Shown here: positions 22,213 to 35,559 of the stretch, in pieces
Layout of the letters: each line of letters begins with the position of its first letter
How positions within the stretch are numbered: the first letter of the stretch is position 1
Source: Loxodes magnus
Lineage: Eukaryota > Ciliophora > Karyorelictea > Loxodida > Loxodidae
Reading direction: 5' to 3'
Length of the DNA stretch: 64,000 nt
Assembly (NCBI GenBank): GCA_946699065.1
Contig: CAMPDV010000940.1
Coordinates: 62,001-126,000 of the forward strand
The notes under the pieces: generated by a model
Database searches by the model: none
What the model was told of the DNA's origin: nothing
The model's input: only the letters and a program-made list of their open reading frames with translations
Translations under genes and position numbers: made by a program

Positions 22213-23063
22213 ATTATTTATTTTTTATGATTGATATTTATTATTGCTTATTATTATTTATTAATAATAGTTAATAATAATTAACTATAATTAATTATTA
22301 TTTATTATTATTATAAAATTTTAATATTTAAGTTTAATATTTTTCGTTTCCGATTGGAAAATTAATTTTTATAATAGTAAGTTTTATTTATCTTTCAATT
22401 TTAGAGCATAAATTTATGAAAATAAAAAATTTGTTTTTGCTCAGCGTTTTGCACTACCAAAGATATTCGGCACGGAATAAATTTTTTTATTTCGGGATAA
22501 AAAAATTAAAAAGGGAATAAAATTTCAAAAAAATTCCAAATATAAAAGATTTTTGAAAAAATAGGAATTTAAAAAATTTTTTAGTATAATTAGAATTTGT
22601 AAATCTTTTTTTTAAATGGTATTTTGTAAAAATGAAAACACTTATTTTTGTTTTAAGGAAAAATATTTGATTTGAAAAATTTTAGCAAATTTTTTGTTGC
22701 TTTTTTATTTCAAGAAAAAAATTTGATAAGTTTAATTTTTTTGAAATGATAAAAAACAAAAGTTATTGTTTATGTTTTTGATAAAAATGCATTTTTTTAC
22801 TTGGAATTAAAATTTTTTTAATTTGAATTTCTTTTCGAGTAAATGAAAAAACTAGTGATAAAATTTTTTAATTTTATAAGAATTTACTTAATTGAACAGG
22901 ATCTCAATTGAAAAGGAGAGAAAAGAAAGTAAAGAATGAAATTGTGAACAATTATTTTTTATATTTTAGCTCTGAGTCTTACACTACAGAAGATTTTCGG
23001 GATGGATAAATTAAAAAAAGGGTTAGAGTTTTGATAGATATAAAAATGTTTAACAATACTTTT

Positions 23064-23332
23064 TAAATTAAGATATCAAAGATTAAGCTTATGAACTTCT
23101 TGACACATTGCTAAATAAGTTTGATGAGAATCAACATATACTGACGGGAGATTTCAACACCCTTTTATAAGGTTTTGTAGACAATCCTGAAAATAATTTG
23201 ATAATACATATAGATTATAAGAATTTCTCCTGCTAAATGTCCTTGAAATAATGAATGATAGTAACGTTAATACATGTATACAAAAGAAACTGTATAATTG
23301 TGGTTTAATGATTATTCATTATAAGCACCAGG
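23064..23332 (+). mobile_element. LINE endonuclease scrap D
   Basis: A decayed piece of the endonuclease of the same LINE family: 'DQAYELLDTLLNKFDENQHI' and 'LTGDFNTLLQGF' match LINE A1 around 9330-9430, then the frame breaks, and the last bases resemble 'CNDYIIINNH'. It lies between the outer edge of the right inverted-repeat arm and LINE B1. It matters as a landmark: its last ~35 bases reappear at 40396-40431, at the unit 2 deletion junction. Confidence 0.75.
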
Positions 23333-26300
23333 TTAAATTAAAAAAATGGAAAATACTTAAAATTCACTAGTTTTAACTAGCGACTCTTCTTTAATTGATT
23401 ATTAAGAAGCTGCAAACTGATAGATCAAACACAGGCAGGTGCATAAAAACCTCCAAATAAAAGAAAAGGAGTTGATACAAATCAAATAAGTAAACATAAT
23501 AATGGATTTATTTAGAAAATTACTAAATATCTGTAGTCAAAAACTATAAAATAAATTCTTACGCGTTCCACTGAAATCACTTCGAAATTCTCTTCATCGT
23601 GGACATCAATTTTGGCATCTATTGAAAGAAAAATAAACCTATAGGTAGAAAACTAGTTTAAACGCCTAAAATATTACCGCAGAAGATACAAAAAGATCAT
23701 CCAAAAAATCTTTGAAAAATGAAGATATTATCTAAGACACTCCGATCTCTTAAGATAAGCTTTCAAATCTGAATTAAATTTAAATAAAAATATCCTTTTA
23801 CAATATAAAAAAAGTACATAAACTTAAGATTTATTTTTGAATAACAGTAATCAAATTAGATTAAATTGAATGTAATAAAAACAGTTAAAAGTAAGACAAT
23901 AATATTATTTCTGTTAATTCAAAGTATCACTATTTATCTGATCTTTAGAATTAAAATAAACAACTATAATAAAATGGTGGCCCGATAAATGCAATTCAAA
24001 ATTAAGCAATTAATAATTCGTTTAATGAAATTTAATTTTTTTTAGGTATAAAAGTACTTAAATAGGATATATAAAGACTAATAGATAAGAACTTTTTATT
24101 AAATTAAAAATTAGATAGTACAGAAACAAAATAGGAACTAGAAAAATAAACCTTGATAAATAACTAAGAATCATCAAAAGCATATTATAAAGCATATATT
24201 AATAAAATTAATTAGAAATACAAAAAAATAAAATTAATTACTAAAATTTGCCTTATAATATTATTAGGAAAAGCTATTTAAAAATAATTAAATATTATAA
24301 CAGATAAAAAATAACCTATTAATAATTTTAAAGTAGAAGATTAAACTGAACTATTTCATTAGATAATGCTACTTATAAATAATATCTTTCTTTAGTAAAA
24401 CATAATTAATAACTACTTTAGAACATTTTTAAATAAAAATTTGAGAGGAATTAGTTTTCATTTTAATCCATAGAGTAAATAAGAATTCACGAATAATCAG
24501 TATAAACAACTTATGTCAATTCTAAAGAGATAACTGTTTAAACAGATTTTATAATAAAATGTATTGAATAAAGAACTTAAACTAACAATAGAGTTTTTAT
24601 AAATTAAGAAGCGTAAACGCAATAGATAAATTAGAAATGGATCAAACATAAACTGAAGAATCATTATTATATTCAAAATAGGAATATTTAAAATAATAAA
24701 TTTCATTCTAATAATAGTAATTTTCTGACAACAACACATTTGGTAACTACTTTAAGAAGTTTGATAATAAAAAACTAATATTGAACTTGAATTAAACTAT
24801 ATTTTTAATTATAATTAATAACTAAAATCTTAAAATTAAAAAGTAACTGATTAAGTATAAATATTATAAAGCTAACTTTAAATTTTTAACTTTGAATGAG
24901 AAAAGAAATATTCTTATAAATAGGATTTATGTAATAATCTTTAATAGAATTTATAACTTAAAGAATTGGATTATTAAAGCATATTAAGTTCATTACATTT
25001 GTATAAAATAAGTACATCCAAGAATTTAAAGATGCTTTCAGATAAACAAAAATACCTTAACTATAGAATGATTACACACAGGTTGAAATTTAATCCAGTG
25101 ATTAAAAAAAAACAATTATTTAGACTTTAGATACGGCTACTGGAACAGATCTTCTACATTTGGATTAAATTTCCTAGTGCGACTTTATTGATTCTAAATA
25201 CATAAAATTGTAGAAATAATATGATAAACTAAATGAGCAACTAATCAATTAAATCAAAGCTTTTGATAAAATTGCATCAGAAAAATATACTTTAATGGAA
25301 AATCTGAAATAGAGCCCAATTTTAAAGTAGTAAATTTCTTCCAATTTAACATTTCTATCCATAAAATTCTGTGAATAATCTTTTTAGATTTTCAACAACT
25401 CTCATTTATAAAATCTAAAATAGGATACTTAAGAAATTCTTTGGAATAAGATTCTATAAATTAATTAAAGAGAAAATATCCAGATCCATATTTTCCATCT
25501 ACTAAATAACATATCAATAAAATGGAACAAAATTAGTCTTTTATAAAAAATTACAATGCTAATTCAAAATAGCTAAGAGACTTTATAATATCTAACTTTT
25601 GAAGAAGAACTAGTTTCTAAACTATAATTTAAAGCAGATACGTTGTACTTGACTAAGAACTTGATAAAGGATAGATTGACAGTCAAGTAGTTAAAATTAA
25701 CATTGATAAGAGATTATTAAAGATAAATAGCTGAAAATATCTCTATATTATAATTTAATTTTATGACTAAAATAAATAACATTAAAAAAATATTCATCTT
25801 GAAATGAGGGGACAAAAAAAGAAATTTTAATTTATGAACCTGAATTGAAAGGAGGAGGCTCTTAACTAAATCAGCAAGGAAAACAAATTATTTTAGATCA
25901 AGATAATCACTAAAAAAGAAGTAGCGTCAATCAAATTAAGATTGGACATGTCAACATAAATGGATTAGCAAGTAAACTATATAAAGTAGAAGAATTCATA
26001 AGAGAAAATAGTATTGACATTTTTTCAATTAATGAAACTTGGTAAAAACAAGATTTCCATCCATTATTAATATAAGGTTATAGGACTTATTACAAAAATT
26101 CAGGAAAAGGAGGAGGTGTATGTCTAGTTATTAAAGAAGAACTCAATAGTACTGAAGAAACTAATATAATTGATGTATCCTAGAATCTATTTATCATAGC
26201 CAAACTAAATATTATATTTATTACGTCCAGTTACACGCCAGATAATAACTAAAATGAGAATATAAAAGACCAAGCATATGACTATATTAATTTGCTACTT

Positions 26301-27829
26301 AATCAATTCCCAAATAATCCACATATTCTAATGGGAGATTTCAATGCTCCCCTATAAGATTATGGAGATAATCCTAATAATGACTATGATAATAAAAACA
26401 GATTCTAGGAATTTCTTATTCAGAAGTATCTTGAAATAGTAAATAATATGAACAGCAACACTTGAATACATAAAGTAACATATTTTATGTATTGTAATGG
26501 CTATATTGTAATAAACAATCATCTGAATATTAATCAATTTGAAAACTTCTAGGCTTATTATAACTAACTATTTACTGATCACATATCAATTAGGGTAAAT
26601 TTTCTCTTGAACACAATTGTCTATTAGGACATAATTACTTTAGGAAAATATAAAATTAACAGGCTGGAAGGCCCTATTGACAGATAGAAATATTAAGAAT
26701 ATTTTTTTGAAACTATAATGAATTTTTCAAATTGATAGGAATAATTTAGAGGATTAATACTCATGTATTAAACGCAATATATAATATAATGCAGATGAAA
26801 TATTAGGTTCATTTATTCCAGACCCTAAATATAATAAACTTACAAAAGACCTCATAAAGAAGTATATTGAAGTTAAAAGAGCTAATCAAGTATATAAAGA
26901 AACTCACGCGTAGTTAGGAAGAATTAATTAATAAGTAATTCCCTTTTTAAGAACAATTGGTAAGAAGGATATTTATAGAGAGATTAAGTAACAAGACTAT
27001 CTGAATGTTACGAAATAGATATTAATAATTAGGAATATAATAGTAGCTTTAATACTTTTACAAAATATATTAAAAGTAAGATTCAACATAAATTTTATGA
27101 AGTAACTATTAAAAGACTAAAAGGAGGCCCACTGCAAAGTTATTTATAGAATAATTAGAATAATAATAATAATTCCCGTAAATTACCTATCCAAAACTAA
27201 ATAAATAGTATCAAAAAGAAATAATTAGTATATACAAACTCAGAACCTAAAGTTACAACGTAAGGATCTTTAAGACAGACATTATTTAGTTGAGAATTCC
27301 CATTGTATGTGTGGAGATTTTATTAATTTTAACATATTCTGGAATGCGATTGCTATATAGATATGTGAGAATAGTTAATAGCAAAAATTGGAAAATGCAA
27401 CATTAGAAAATTAATAACCTATGACCAAATTATATCAATTAATTTCCAAAAAACAAAGCAGAATACATTGATCTGCAAATTAAAATTTTCCATAGGATGT
27501 TACTTAAAAGGAGATTAGAATTATTCTAATTAGAAAAAAACTTATAATAAGAAAATTCTGAGACTAAGGGTAAAGAAGCGAAAGAGCAAGATAAAGATGA
27601 AGAGAATAATGAAAATAAGGAAGGAAAAGAAGAACAAGAAGAAAAAGATGAGCAAGTGGAAGATTAGAATGAATAAACTGATGAAGAAGATAATATAGCG
27701 GAAGAAGAATATGAAGTAGAAAGTGTTTGAGTTGGAAAACTTTTAAAAAACATTATAACATTTTAATTGAAGAAGTAATTCCAACAATGAAAAGATGTCT
27801 CAAGATTCTTTTATTTAAATTTAAGAACA
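23333..27829 (+). mobile_element. LINE B1, RT-deleted relative of LINE A
   Basis: Same plan as LINE A from the leader to the 3' hairpin (27758-27798) and AAATTT-type tail, but about 1.7 kb is missing between the 'RINQQV' segment after the endonuclease (about 26937) and the C-terminal region, which removes the whole RT palm. The C-terminus ends in a Glu-rich acidic tail not seen in A1. It resembles a non-autonomous LINE derivative, duplicated with the unit as B2 (40432-44953). Confidence 0.85.
23346..27730 (+). pseudogene. LINE B1 reading frames (ORF1, endonuclease, no RT)
   Basis: ORF1 begins at 23346 (MENTQNSLVLTSDSSLIDYQ) and keeps residues shared with A1, such as 'RVPLKSLRNSLHRG'. The middle is decayed. 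The endonuclease at about 25941-26600 is well kept: GHVNINGLASK, NETW with Trp as TGG at 26040-26042, GKGGGVCLV, MGDFNA and FTDHISI. After 'KRANQVYKETHAQLGRINQQ' the text jumps to the C-terminal part ('FTKYIKSKIQHKFYEV'). The knuckle survives only as CMCG without the downstream His/Cys pattern. The acidic tail ends EYEVESV then TGA at 27728-27730. Several frame changes show it is not intact, though long stretches remain readable. Confidence 0.8.
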
Positions 27830-27959
27830 ACATGTGTAAGAGAAATATTAAGATTAGCTATCTATAAGTCATTAAATATTGCACTAGTGTTGGGAATAAT
27901 AGTTGATTTTTACCTTTCATTATAATATCAACAATGCTAGCTCCAATTTAACAAAAATA
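27830..27959. other. Short junction between LINE B1 and fragment E1
   Basis: No feature recognised. It probably holds the B1 target flank and the decayed start of fragment E1. Confidence 0.4.
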
Positions 27960-28740
27960 ATTCTACTTAGTAAAAAGATAAAAATTACACCATTAAATCT
28001 TTATTATCAAAATCAGAGCAAAGAAATAAATCTGAAGTAAGATAACTATTTATTAAAAACGAAGAGTTGTCAAGATAATCAAAACCTTGCTTACTTATGA
28101 ATATTTGCAAATAGATATTATAATTGATGATTTCAAAGAGTTTAATAAGCATAGCAATATTTAACTTAAAAAAATTTTTTATTCTAAGAATGTCTTTAAA
28201 AATGCAGTCATGTCAACAATAAAATTATTTGTTGATTTAATAAAAGATATAAAACATTTTCTCTTTAATAATATACGCTAAATACAATAGATATCTAATT
28301 TAAGAAACTATTTCAATCTAAAAATTAATTACTTATATTTATAATTTTTAATATGAACTGAATCATCTATATATCAAAACTCAATTCAATAAACTTTGCT
28401 TAAGTAGATAGGAATTTGATTCATTTGAGTACATTTTCAAGCGTAATCTTTTTACAAATATTAAAAAAATTGTTTAATAAACTTAAAATAATTAATGGAA
28501 AATAGTGTAAAAGACTTGACTAAACTATATTAATAAATAGTTTACAAAAGATAAGATAATTAAATTAGATAAGTACATAAAAATATTTCATCAATAATAT
28601 TTAGAAAACCATTAGAGATTTTTAAGAACTAGAGTGAATAGAAAATAGGTTATATTAAAAACCCATAAACAGATTTAATGAGCTAAAAAATTCTTTATGA
28701 CTATGAGAGTGAAAGAGAACCATGAATGAAATATATAAAG
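27960..28740 (+). mobile_element. LINE 3' fragment E1 (decayed C-terminal region)
   Basis: Plus-strand relic of the C-terminal region of this LINE family. 'ETISIQKLITYIYNF' corresponds to 'EIISIYKLRTQTYNF' of A1, 'EFDSFEYIFKRNLF' to the knuckle 'YETFEHIFKCVYY' with both cysteines lost, and 'LDKYIKIFHQQYLEN' to 'LDLQIKIFHKKLMTR'. It is older than A, B and C, judging by its decay. The unit 2 copy is at about 45090-45870. Confidence 0.7.
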
Positions 28741-29938
28741 TTTTAAATTTAGGTTAATTTGGATGGTTGAAAGGCAATAATTATACAATAAAGTCTAAAT
28801 ATTTAAAGTGTTATAGTTGATTATTATTACTTATGATTTAAAGTTTTAAATATTGAATAAGATTTTGAAATGATCAATTTTTAAAAATAAAAATAAATAA
28901 TTTTAATAATTATAATTAATTTGATTAATTGTAAGGTATATGGGCCTTTCTAATATAATAGTTGATATATATATAAATAATAAAAATGATAGGATAAAAT
29001 TGAATGTTTTAGCATTTATAATATTAAAGGATAGTTTTAGTTAAAATATGTTTTTAAAGAAATAAAGTAATTGAATTATAGTTAAATATTTGATGTAAGT
29101 ATAATTTTGTTATTATTAGGAAATGAATAATAATGGCTTATATTTAAATTTGTTTAAACTGACAATTATAAAATAATTAATTTTACATAATTATGTTTAA
29201 TTAAATTTATATAAATTAATAATTTATACTTAACTTATAATAAAAGTTAGTTAAGATTATTATTATAATTACTTATATTACTTAGAACTAAAAATTATAC
29301 ATTCATTAAATTTATAATTATTGATAATTCTTTATTAATTTTATTTTATACAGTTATCTCTAAAGGTATGTTTAACTATATTTACTTTTTAATTCACTAA
29401 ATTATTGTTTTAATTATTGTAGACATTAATTATCAAATGAGAACTTTTATATTTTTATAATCTAGTAATCAAATGCTTATTGTTAACCAATTATTTAAAA
29501 CTCTTATCAAAATTATGAAAAGCATCCTCTTTATTAGTTTTAAATTGATACAAAGATAATTAATTCTAGCATATAATTATTGAATTATTTTAGATTTTTG
29601 ATATAGTATTTTTAATATTAATATCTTACTATTATAAAGGATTATTTTAAACTATATTTTGCTATCATTTAGAATTTTATATTATTAAAGTAATAAAGCT
29701 AAAGTTTCCTTTGGTTTACTTAGAACTTCAATTCCTTTTAGATATTTCTTCCTTTATATTCTCTATGTTTTATTAATTATAGTTAAATAAAGAGTTATTT
29801 AAATGGCTTAGCAATTTAATTAGTTTTTAGAACCTAAATTTTAATATTTATTTATAAAAATGAATGCTATAAATTAAAGCTATTTAGTAATAATATTTAA
29901 CTTTAATAAAAGAGTTATTGTATGAAACTGTTTATTTC
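28741..29938. other. AT-rich stretch without genes
   Basis: About 1.2 kb of nearly pure A/T with no motif. Essentially identical to 45871-47068, which suggests a very recent copy or gene conversion between units 1 and 2. Confidence 0.5.
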
Positions 29939-32730
29939 AATTTTAAATTTTAAACTAAAATTATTTTTTGACATCTATAACTGCAAGAATTGCTTCAATT
30001 ATAGACATTAGTAAATGTTTTTAATGCTTTTTAATATAATCTTGAACTCATCAATTTTTAATTACTCTTGTTATAGTCTCATCTTTTATTTCTCCATTTT
30101 TACTTTTTCCATTTCTAATCATTCTAATCTTCTTGATATAAGTTTCTTGTAAAATCTTTTTATTTAGAAATCTAAATATCTAAAATAAGACTTTAGAAAG
30201 GAGTTTATAAGTCCTTAATCATATATTATAATGCGTCTTAAGTCATAATTCTCAATCTCTTATATTAGAATAGTATATACATTTCAAAATCTCCTCAAAT
30301 GTACCATACTCTCCACATATACAGTAGGGATTATCAATAGGATAATCAAGATCTTAAAGATCTTTTCTAAAATTAAAAGATTGGGTTCTAAGTTTATATA
30401 TACTGATAATTTCTTGTCTAAATTATTTGTTCAACTTAGTGTAAGTAATTACTAAAAATTGGTTAAGATTACTAAACTGCTTAGTATATATTTTAGCTCT
30501 TAAACTTTTGAGTAGCTGTATTATACAAATATTGTTCTTTTTTGACTCTTATATATTTAGTAAACATTTTTTAATTTGTACTAATCTTGGAATTCTACAG
30601 GGCGATACTATAGATGTCTGATAATCGCTAAACTTTATCATAGCATTGAAATCAAATTTTTCAGTTGGTAATGAAAAGAGAGCCTATTGTCGATGTTGGA
30701 AAATTAATGCTTTCTTATTTCATTTTATAATAGAATTTAAAAAACTTTATTGTCATAATGTGTTTGAAAGATAACCAGTTTAAATCTATGAAACATAACT
30801 TATTAATTGCTGAAGTTGCTGCTTAAAATGCTTTTCTTGAAATCATTCTCATACTTGATTCAATTCTATTCAAAACTCAAGTTATTCCTCTCTGAATACA
30901 CCATGGTACTAGTTCTCTCCATATTCTGCTTTAGGTAATGTAAAAAGTTTGCATAAAGTTTTAAAATACCAAGAAATCACATTCTTATATCTAATTAGTT
31001 AAAAAACTGCTTTTTTCATTGCAGCTAAATACTGGAACGCGACTTCTTTACAATGAGGATTAAAATTCTTCTTCTAATGTAGCATTACATCTAAATATGT
31101 TACTTTTTCCTTTTAAATAATTGGTTAATTATCTAATCATAAATTTAAATTTTATTATTTTTAATGTTTCTTTAAAATTTAGATGCATTCAGATTTGATA
31201 AATTTTATCTTTAATTGAGTTTATGTAAAAATGCTTACTTGTTTCATTTATTAACTCCTTCATCTACTTTGCAGTTTTGGAAAGAAGAATCAAATCATCT
31301 GCTCATCGTCTACGTGCGAAGCTAATACTCCAACCCTGGCATTTGAATCCCAATCAGGTATTTTTACTTTCCAAATATCTAATTACTATGTCATATGGTC
31401 CATGTGACTTTCCTTACATAACTCCATTGTTGAATTATAAAGTTCTGGTGCTCTTACCATCTATGATAAATGAAGAATTTAGGTTTTTGTAAAACGATTC
31501 TAAGGCTATTATTATTCCAAGTGGTAGTTTAACTCTCTTAAGTTAATCAAACAAAAGTCTTCTTTCTATTGAGTCAAACATTTTTTAAACATCTATCAGT
31601 GTTGCTATCAATTTAGTCTTACTTTTAGCACTTTTCCGATAGTTATCAATTATTTGTTATATTATTCAAATTTATTAAGTTGCTTATCTAATTTTCATAA
31701 ATCCCATTTATGTAGGGTGAATCAAAATTTCTCTAATAAAGCAGATTGTATAGTCTTTTTGTCAAAGCTTTATCATATAGTTTTATAATAATATTAATAA
31801 GAGAAATAGATAGTCAGTTTTTCCAGTCATCTTTATTTCCTTTTTTAAATATTGGAATTACCGACAATGTATTTAATTCCTAAGGGATTCTTCCAAATCT
31901 TAACATATTATTCAGAAAAGAGTGAAGAATTATTATCAAATATTATCCACCATATTTCAGAAATTCACCTTTTATTCTGTCTGGACCAGCTGCCTTTCCA
32001 TTTTTAATTTCTTTTATAATTATTCAATTTCTTGTGTGGTAAAAAGATAAAATCCTTATAAATATGAGAGTTGATTATCTTTAATTTCTTAAATACTATC
32101 TTATATTTTATCTATTTTTTAATTACTAAGATTTATTTATTATTTAGTTAAATTAGAATGTTTGTTAAAGTACAATTCTCCCATGACTCAATGGATTTAT
32201 TTTTTATTTCTTAATTAAAGTTAATTTAATTTATTATTTTAGGCTTTTTAATTTTCTTAGTATGTGAAAATATTTCTTTAGCATCTCCATTTAGAAGTAA
32301 AAGTTTCTATTTTGCTTTGTTTTTTCAAACTTTCACAAATTAGACTTGAAGTAATTCAGAATGTTGTTTCACTTTTTCATGAAGATTAGTTACTTATTAG
32401 TTGATTCTTCCAGATATAATATGTGCTTCTTTATATACTGAGTTAGCCCTTTTAGGCGTACATATTTGTTAGTAAGATCTGGAGATATTTGTTATAACTT
32501 GAGTCTGGAATAAAGGATGGTAATGTTTAATCAGCATTGTATTAGATGTTATTTTTGATAAATTTATATTAAACTTCAAGATTATCTTAATCTATCTAAA
32601 AGAATTCTAGATAAGTTTGCAGGAAAAATTCTAAATATTTTTGATGATATATTGCATCTTATAAGCTATTTATTTTATATTTCCTCAAATTCTTGCACAT
32701 TTTCAATTAATCTCACATAAAATTAAGTTT
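29939..32730 (-). mobile_element. LINE C copy 2 (5'-truncated: RT, knuckle region, 3' hairpin)
   Basis: Reading leftwards from 32730: the endonuclease-RT linker in one continuous frame (LINE A1 is shifted there), then the RT. The WADD box is at 31294-31305 with Trp encoded TGA (complement of 31303-31305) where A1 has TGG. The C-terminal region and the 3' hairpin (29971-30011) follow. There is no endonuclease or ORF1, so it is 5'-truncated and dead on arrival. The RT part is close to A1; the C-terminal third (about 29940-31000) is more diverged. The insertion is shared by all three units and therefore predates their duplication. Confidence 0.85.
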
Positions 32731-34309
32731 TTTTTATAAATAAATTTGCAGAAAAAATGTTATTTTTAAGCTATAATATCATCTTATCACTGTTTATCTT
32801 ATAATAGTTTTAAGAATTAAGTTTTTATCTTTAAATATCTAGCAATTTTCAGTTGATATCATACTTTATGAATAAATATAATTACAATCTTTAAAACATC
32901 AATCAAATAGATAAATGAACAATAAATAATGACTATTTAATTATAAAATGAATATGAAAACATTTTAATTTAATTTCTTGATAAGATATTTTAAATTTAA
33001 ATAAGTGCTTAATCTTTTAAAAATCATATTTATTAAACCACTTTAAATGTTTTTATGTTTATGAATATTTACTATCTTAAATTAAACAATACTATATTCT
33101 ATATTAAAGCAAACCTTTATTAAAGCAATCCTTAAATTATAAATTATCATTTAGTTCTCTAATCATTTAGAATATAACAAAAATAATTCATTATTAAGCT
33201 TATTTGGGAAATTGTGTACTATTAGCATTATCGGCTTAGTAGAAACTTTGCTTTTTATTATGCTATATATGTTTCTTTTTATATTGTACGAAATATTTGC
33301 CATTTTTTATAGATATAATTATAATAGTTATTAAATTACACTTTGTATATTATTTTAATTAATACAAAAGATTAAAGCTTTTAACCTTTTTTGATATAAT
33401 TAAGGTATATTGATTTCTTAATTATTTACACTTTCATTTTGGTAATTCTTATTATTTAATATTAGAATATCATTTTATTCTTATTTTAGATGCAAGTATA
33501 AGATAATTTACAAGAAACTTAAGATTTTTATTATTTTCCATATATTCAAATTATTTATATACTTTACTAACAAATCCTTTTATATCATAAATAATCAATC
33601 TATTAAAAAAAAAAGCTTTCAGCTTTAATAAAATACCTTCATTAGGAATTCAAATTTTAAGATTAATAAATAAAATCTATTTTCTATATACATAGTAGAT
33701 ATATTCAAGTTGCTTTAAATCAGAAAGCTTATCTTTAAAGCTATTCATTTTAATATTACGAAATTAAAAAAATTTTGAAGAGAAAAAATACTTAATATAG
33801 CAATTTTTTCTTAAAAACTAATTTTTCTCTTCTAAATTAACATCTTTTCGCAAACTAAAAGCAGATAGTTAGTCGTAGTAAGCTCTTTTCAAAACTCTTT
33901 TACCCTTCTTTTCGATTTTTAATGTTTTTCTAATTATTATAATAAAGCAGAATATTTTTAAACTTGATTAATAAATTTTTGTTTCTATATTTTATATAGT
34001 TAGGTTAGATATATTATTTAGATCCTTTTTTAATTACTTTTTTTAGATTCTTTGTAAATTGGCCTAAAATTTATTATTACAGATGTATTGTACCTCATTT
34101 TTTCTATTTGATTGATCATATTTTTATAAAGAGATTTTTAAGCTCTTTTTAGATTAGTTATTTTTAAAAATTCGCAATATCTATTAAAAAGTTAGTTTTA
34201 AGCCCTCTTATAGAAAAAATTTTTTTTCTGATTTTGTTTCTTCCTAAAATTGTCATTTATTTTTTATCTTTACTTCTTAAAAATCATTTAAATTTTTTTT
34301 CAAATCTTT
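32731..34309. other. AT-rich spacer, unit 2 copy
   Basis: Copy of 1734-3314; nothing recognisable. The hairpin near 33614 has its loop in the opposite sense to unit 1. Confidence 0.5.
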
Positions 34310-35559
34310 TAAAATTCTATCCCTTTAAGAAAAGGATTTATCCACCTGAAAATATTTTGTAGCGAATAACTCAGAGTGAAAAAAGGATAATATTTTCACG
34401 ATTTCATGGTTTATTTTATTATATCTCCTTTTTTCTTTTGATCCTTTTTATTTAAGTAAATTCTTATAGCATTAAAAATTTTTATAGCGAATTTTTTCAT
34501 TTACTCGAAAAGAAGCTCAAAACTAAAAATTGTATTTTTTCCAAAGCATAAACAATAATTTTTTTTATCATTTCAAAAATAATTTACCTTATCAAATATT
34601 TATTTTTAAATCAAAAAAAAAAAATTGTGTTCAAAATTCTTCAAATCAAAAAATTTTCCTAACAAAAAAAATGTTTTTTATTTTTACAAAATACCATTTC
34701 AGCAATAAAGATTTCCAAATTCTATTTTAATATAAATTATTTTTAATTCCTATTTTTTTCTCAAAAATCTTTTATATTTGGAATTTTTTCTTGAAATTTT
34801 ATTCCTATTTAGGATTTTTTATCCCGAAATAATTAAATTTATTCCTTGCCGAAAATTTTTGGTAGTGTAAAACTCTGAGCAAAAAAACAAATTTTTTATT
34901 TTCTTGAAATATATGCTTTGAAATTGAAACATAAATAAAAAAGCTTACTATCAGAAAACAAAAATTCTAATTAGAAACGTAACATGTTGAACATAAAAAT
35001 TAAAATTTAATAATAATAATAAATAATAATAATTAATAATAATAAATTATAATAATTAATAATAATTAATTATTATAATTAATAATAAAAAACAAAATTT
35101 AATTTAAAATAAAATAAATACTTAATTAAATTTTTAATTAATAATCAAGATTATAAAGTAACTTTAACCTTATAAATAATATTTTAACTACTTCTACAAA
35201 AAAAATTAAATTTATACTCAACTTAAAATTTTTATAAAATCTAAAAATAAATCTATAAAATTTTATAGAATAAAATTAAACTTAAACTTATTTTACGTCT
35301 TCATTTAACAAAATTATATTTTTAATATTTTTAAACATAAACACTTTAAATCAACATACCTCACTAATTTCTATAACCTATATTGCTCAAACTTTTTTTA
35401 AATCAAGAATATTTAAGAATATACAACCTTTTAATAAATATATAAAGCAAACACTTCATAAAATTACAAACATTATTACCATTCAACATTCATTTAAATT
35501 CATTACCAATATCTTTTATATTTAATCGTAAAATTTAATTAAGTCAAATAGCAAGTTAC

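Larger units (their letters stand above)
19133..23027. repeat. Right arm of long inverted repeat, unit 1
   Basis: Reverse complement of 3315-13075 without LINE A1. Differences from the left arm: about 230 bp are missing near 19611 (present in unit 3 at 62600-62825), including the LINE A1 target; and the GC-rich module is present at 21900-22212. The stretch 19133-20320 holds no gene and is the upstream region of the WD40 gene. The stretch 22213-23027 is AT-rich and empty. Confidence 0.8.
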
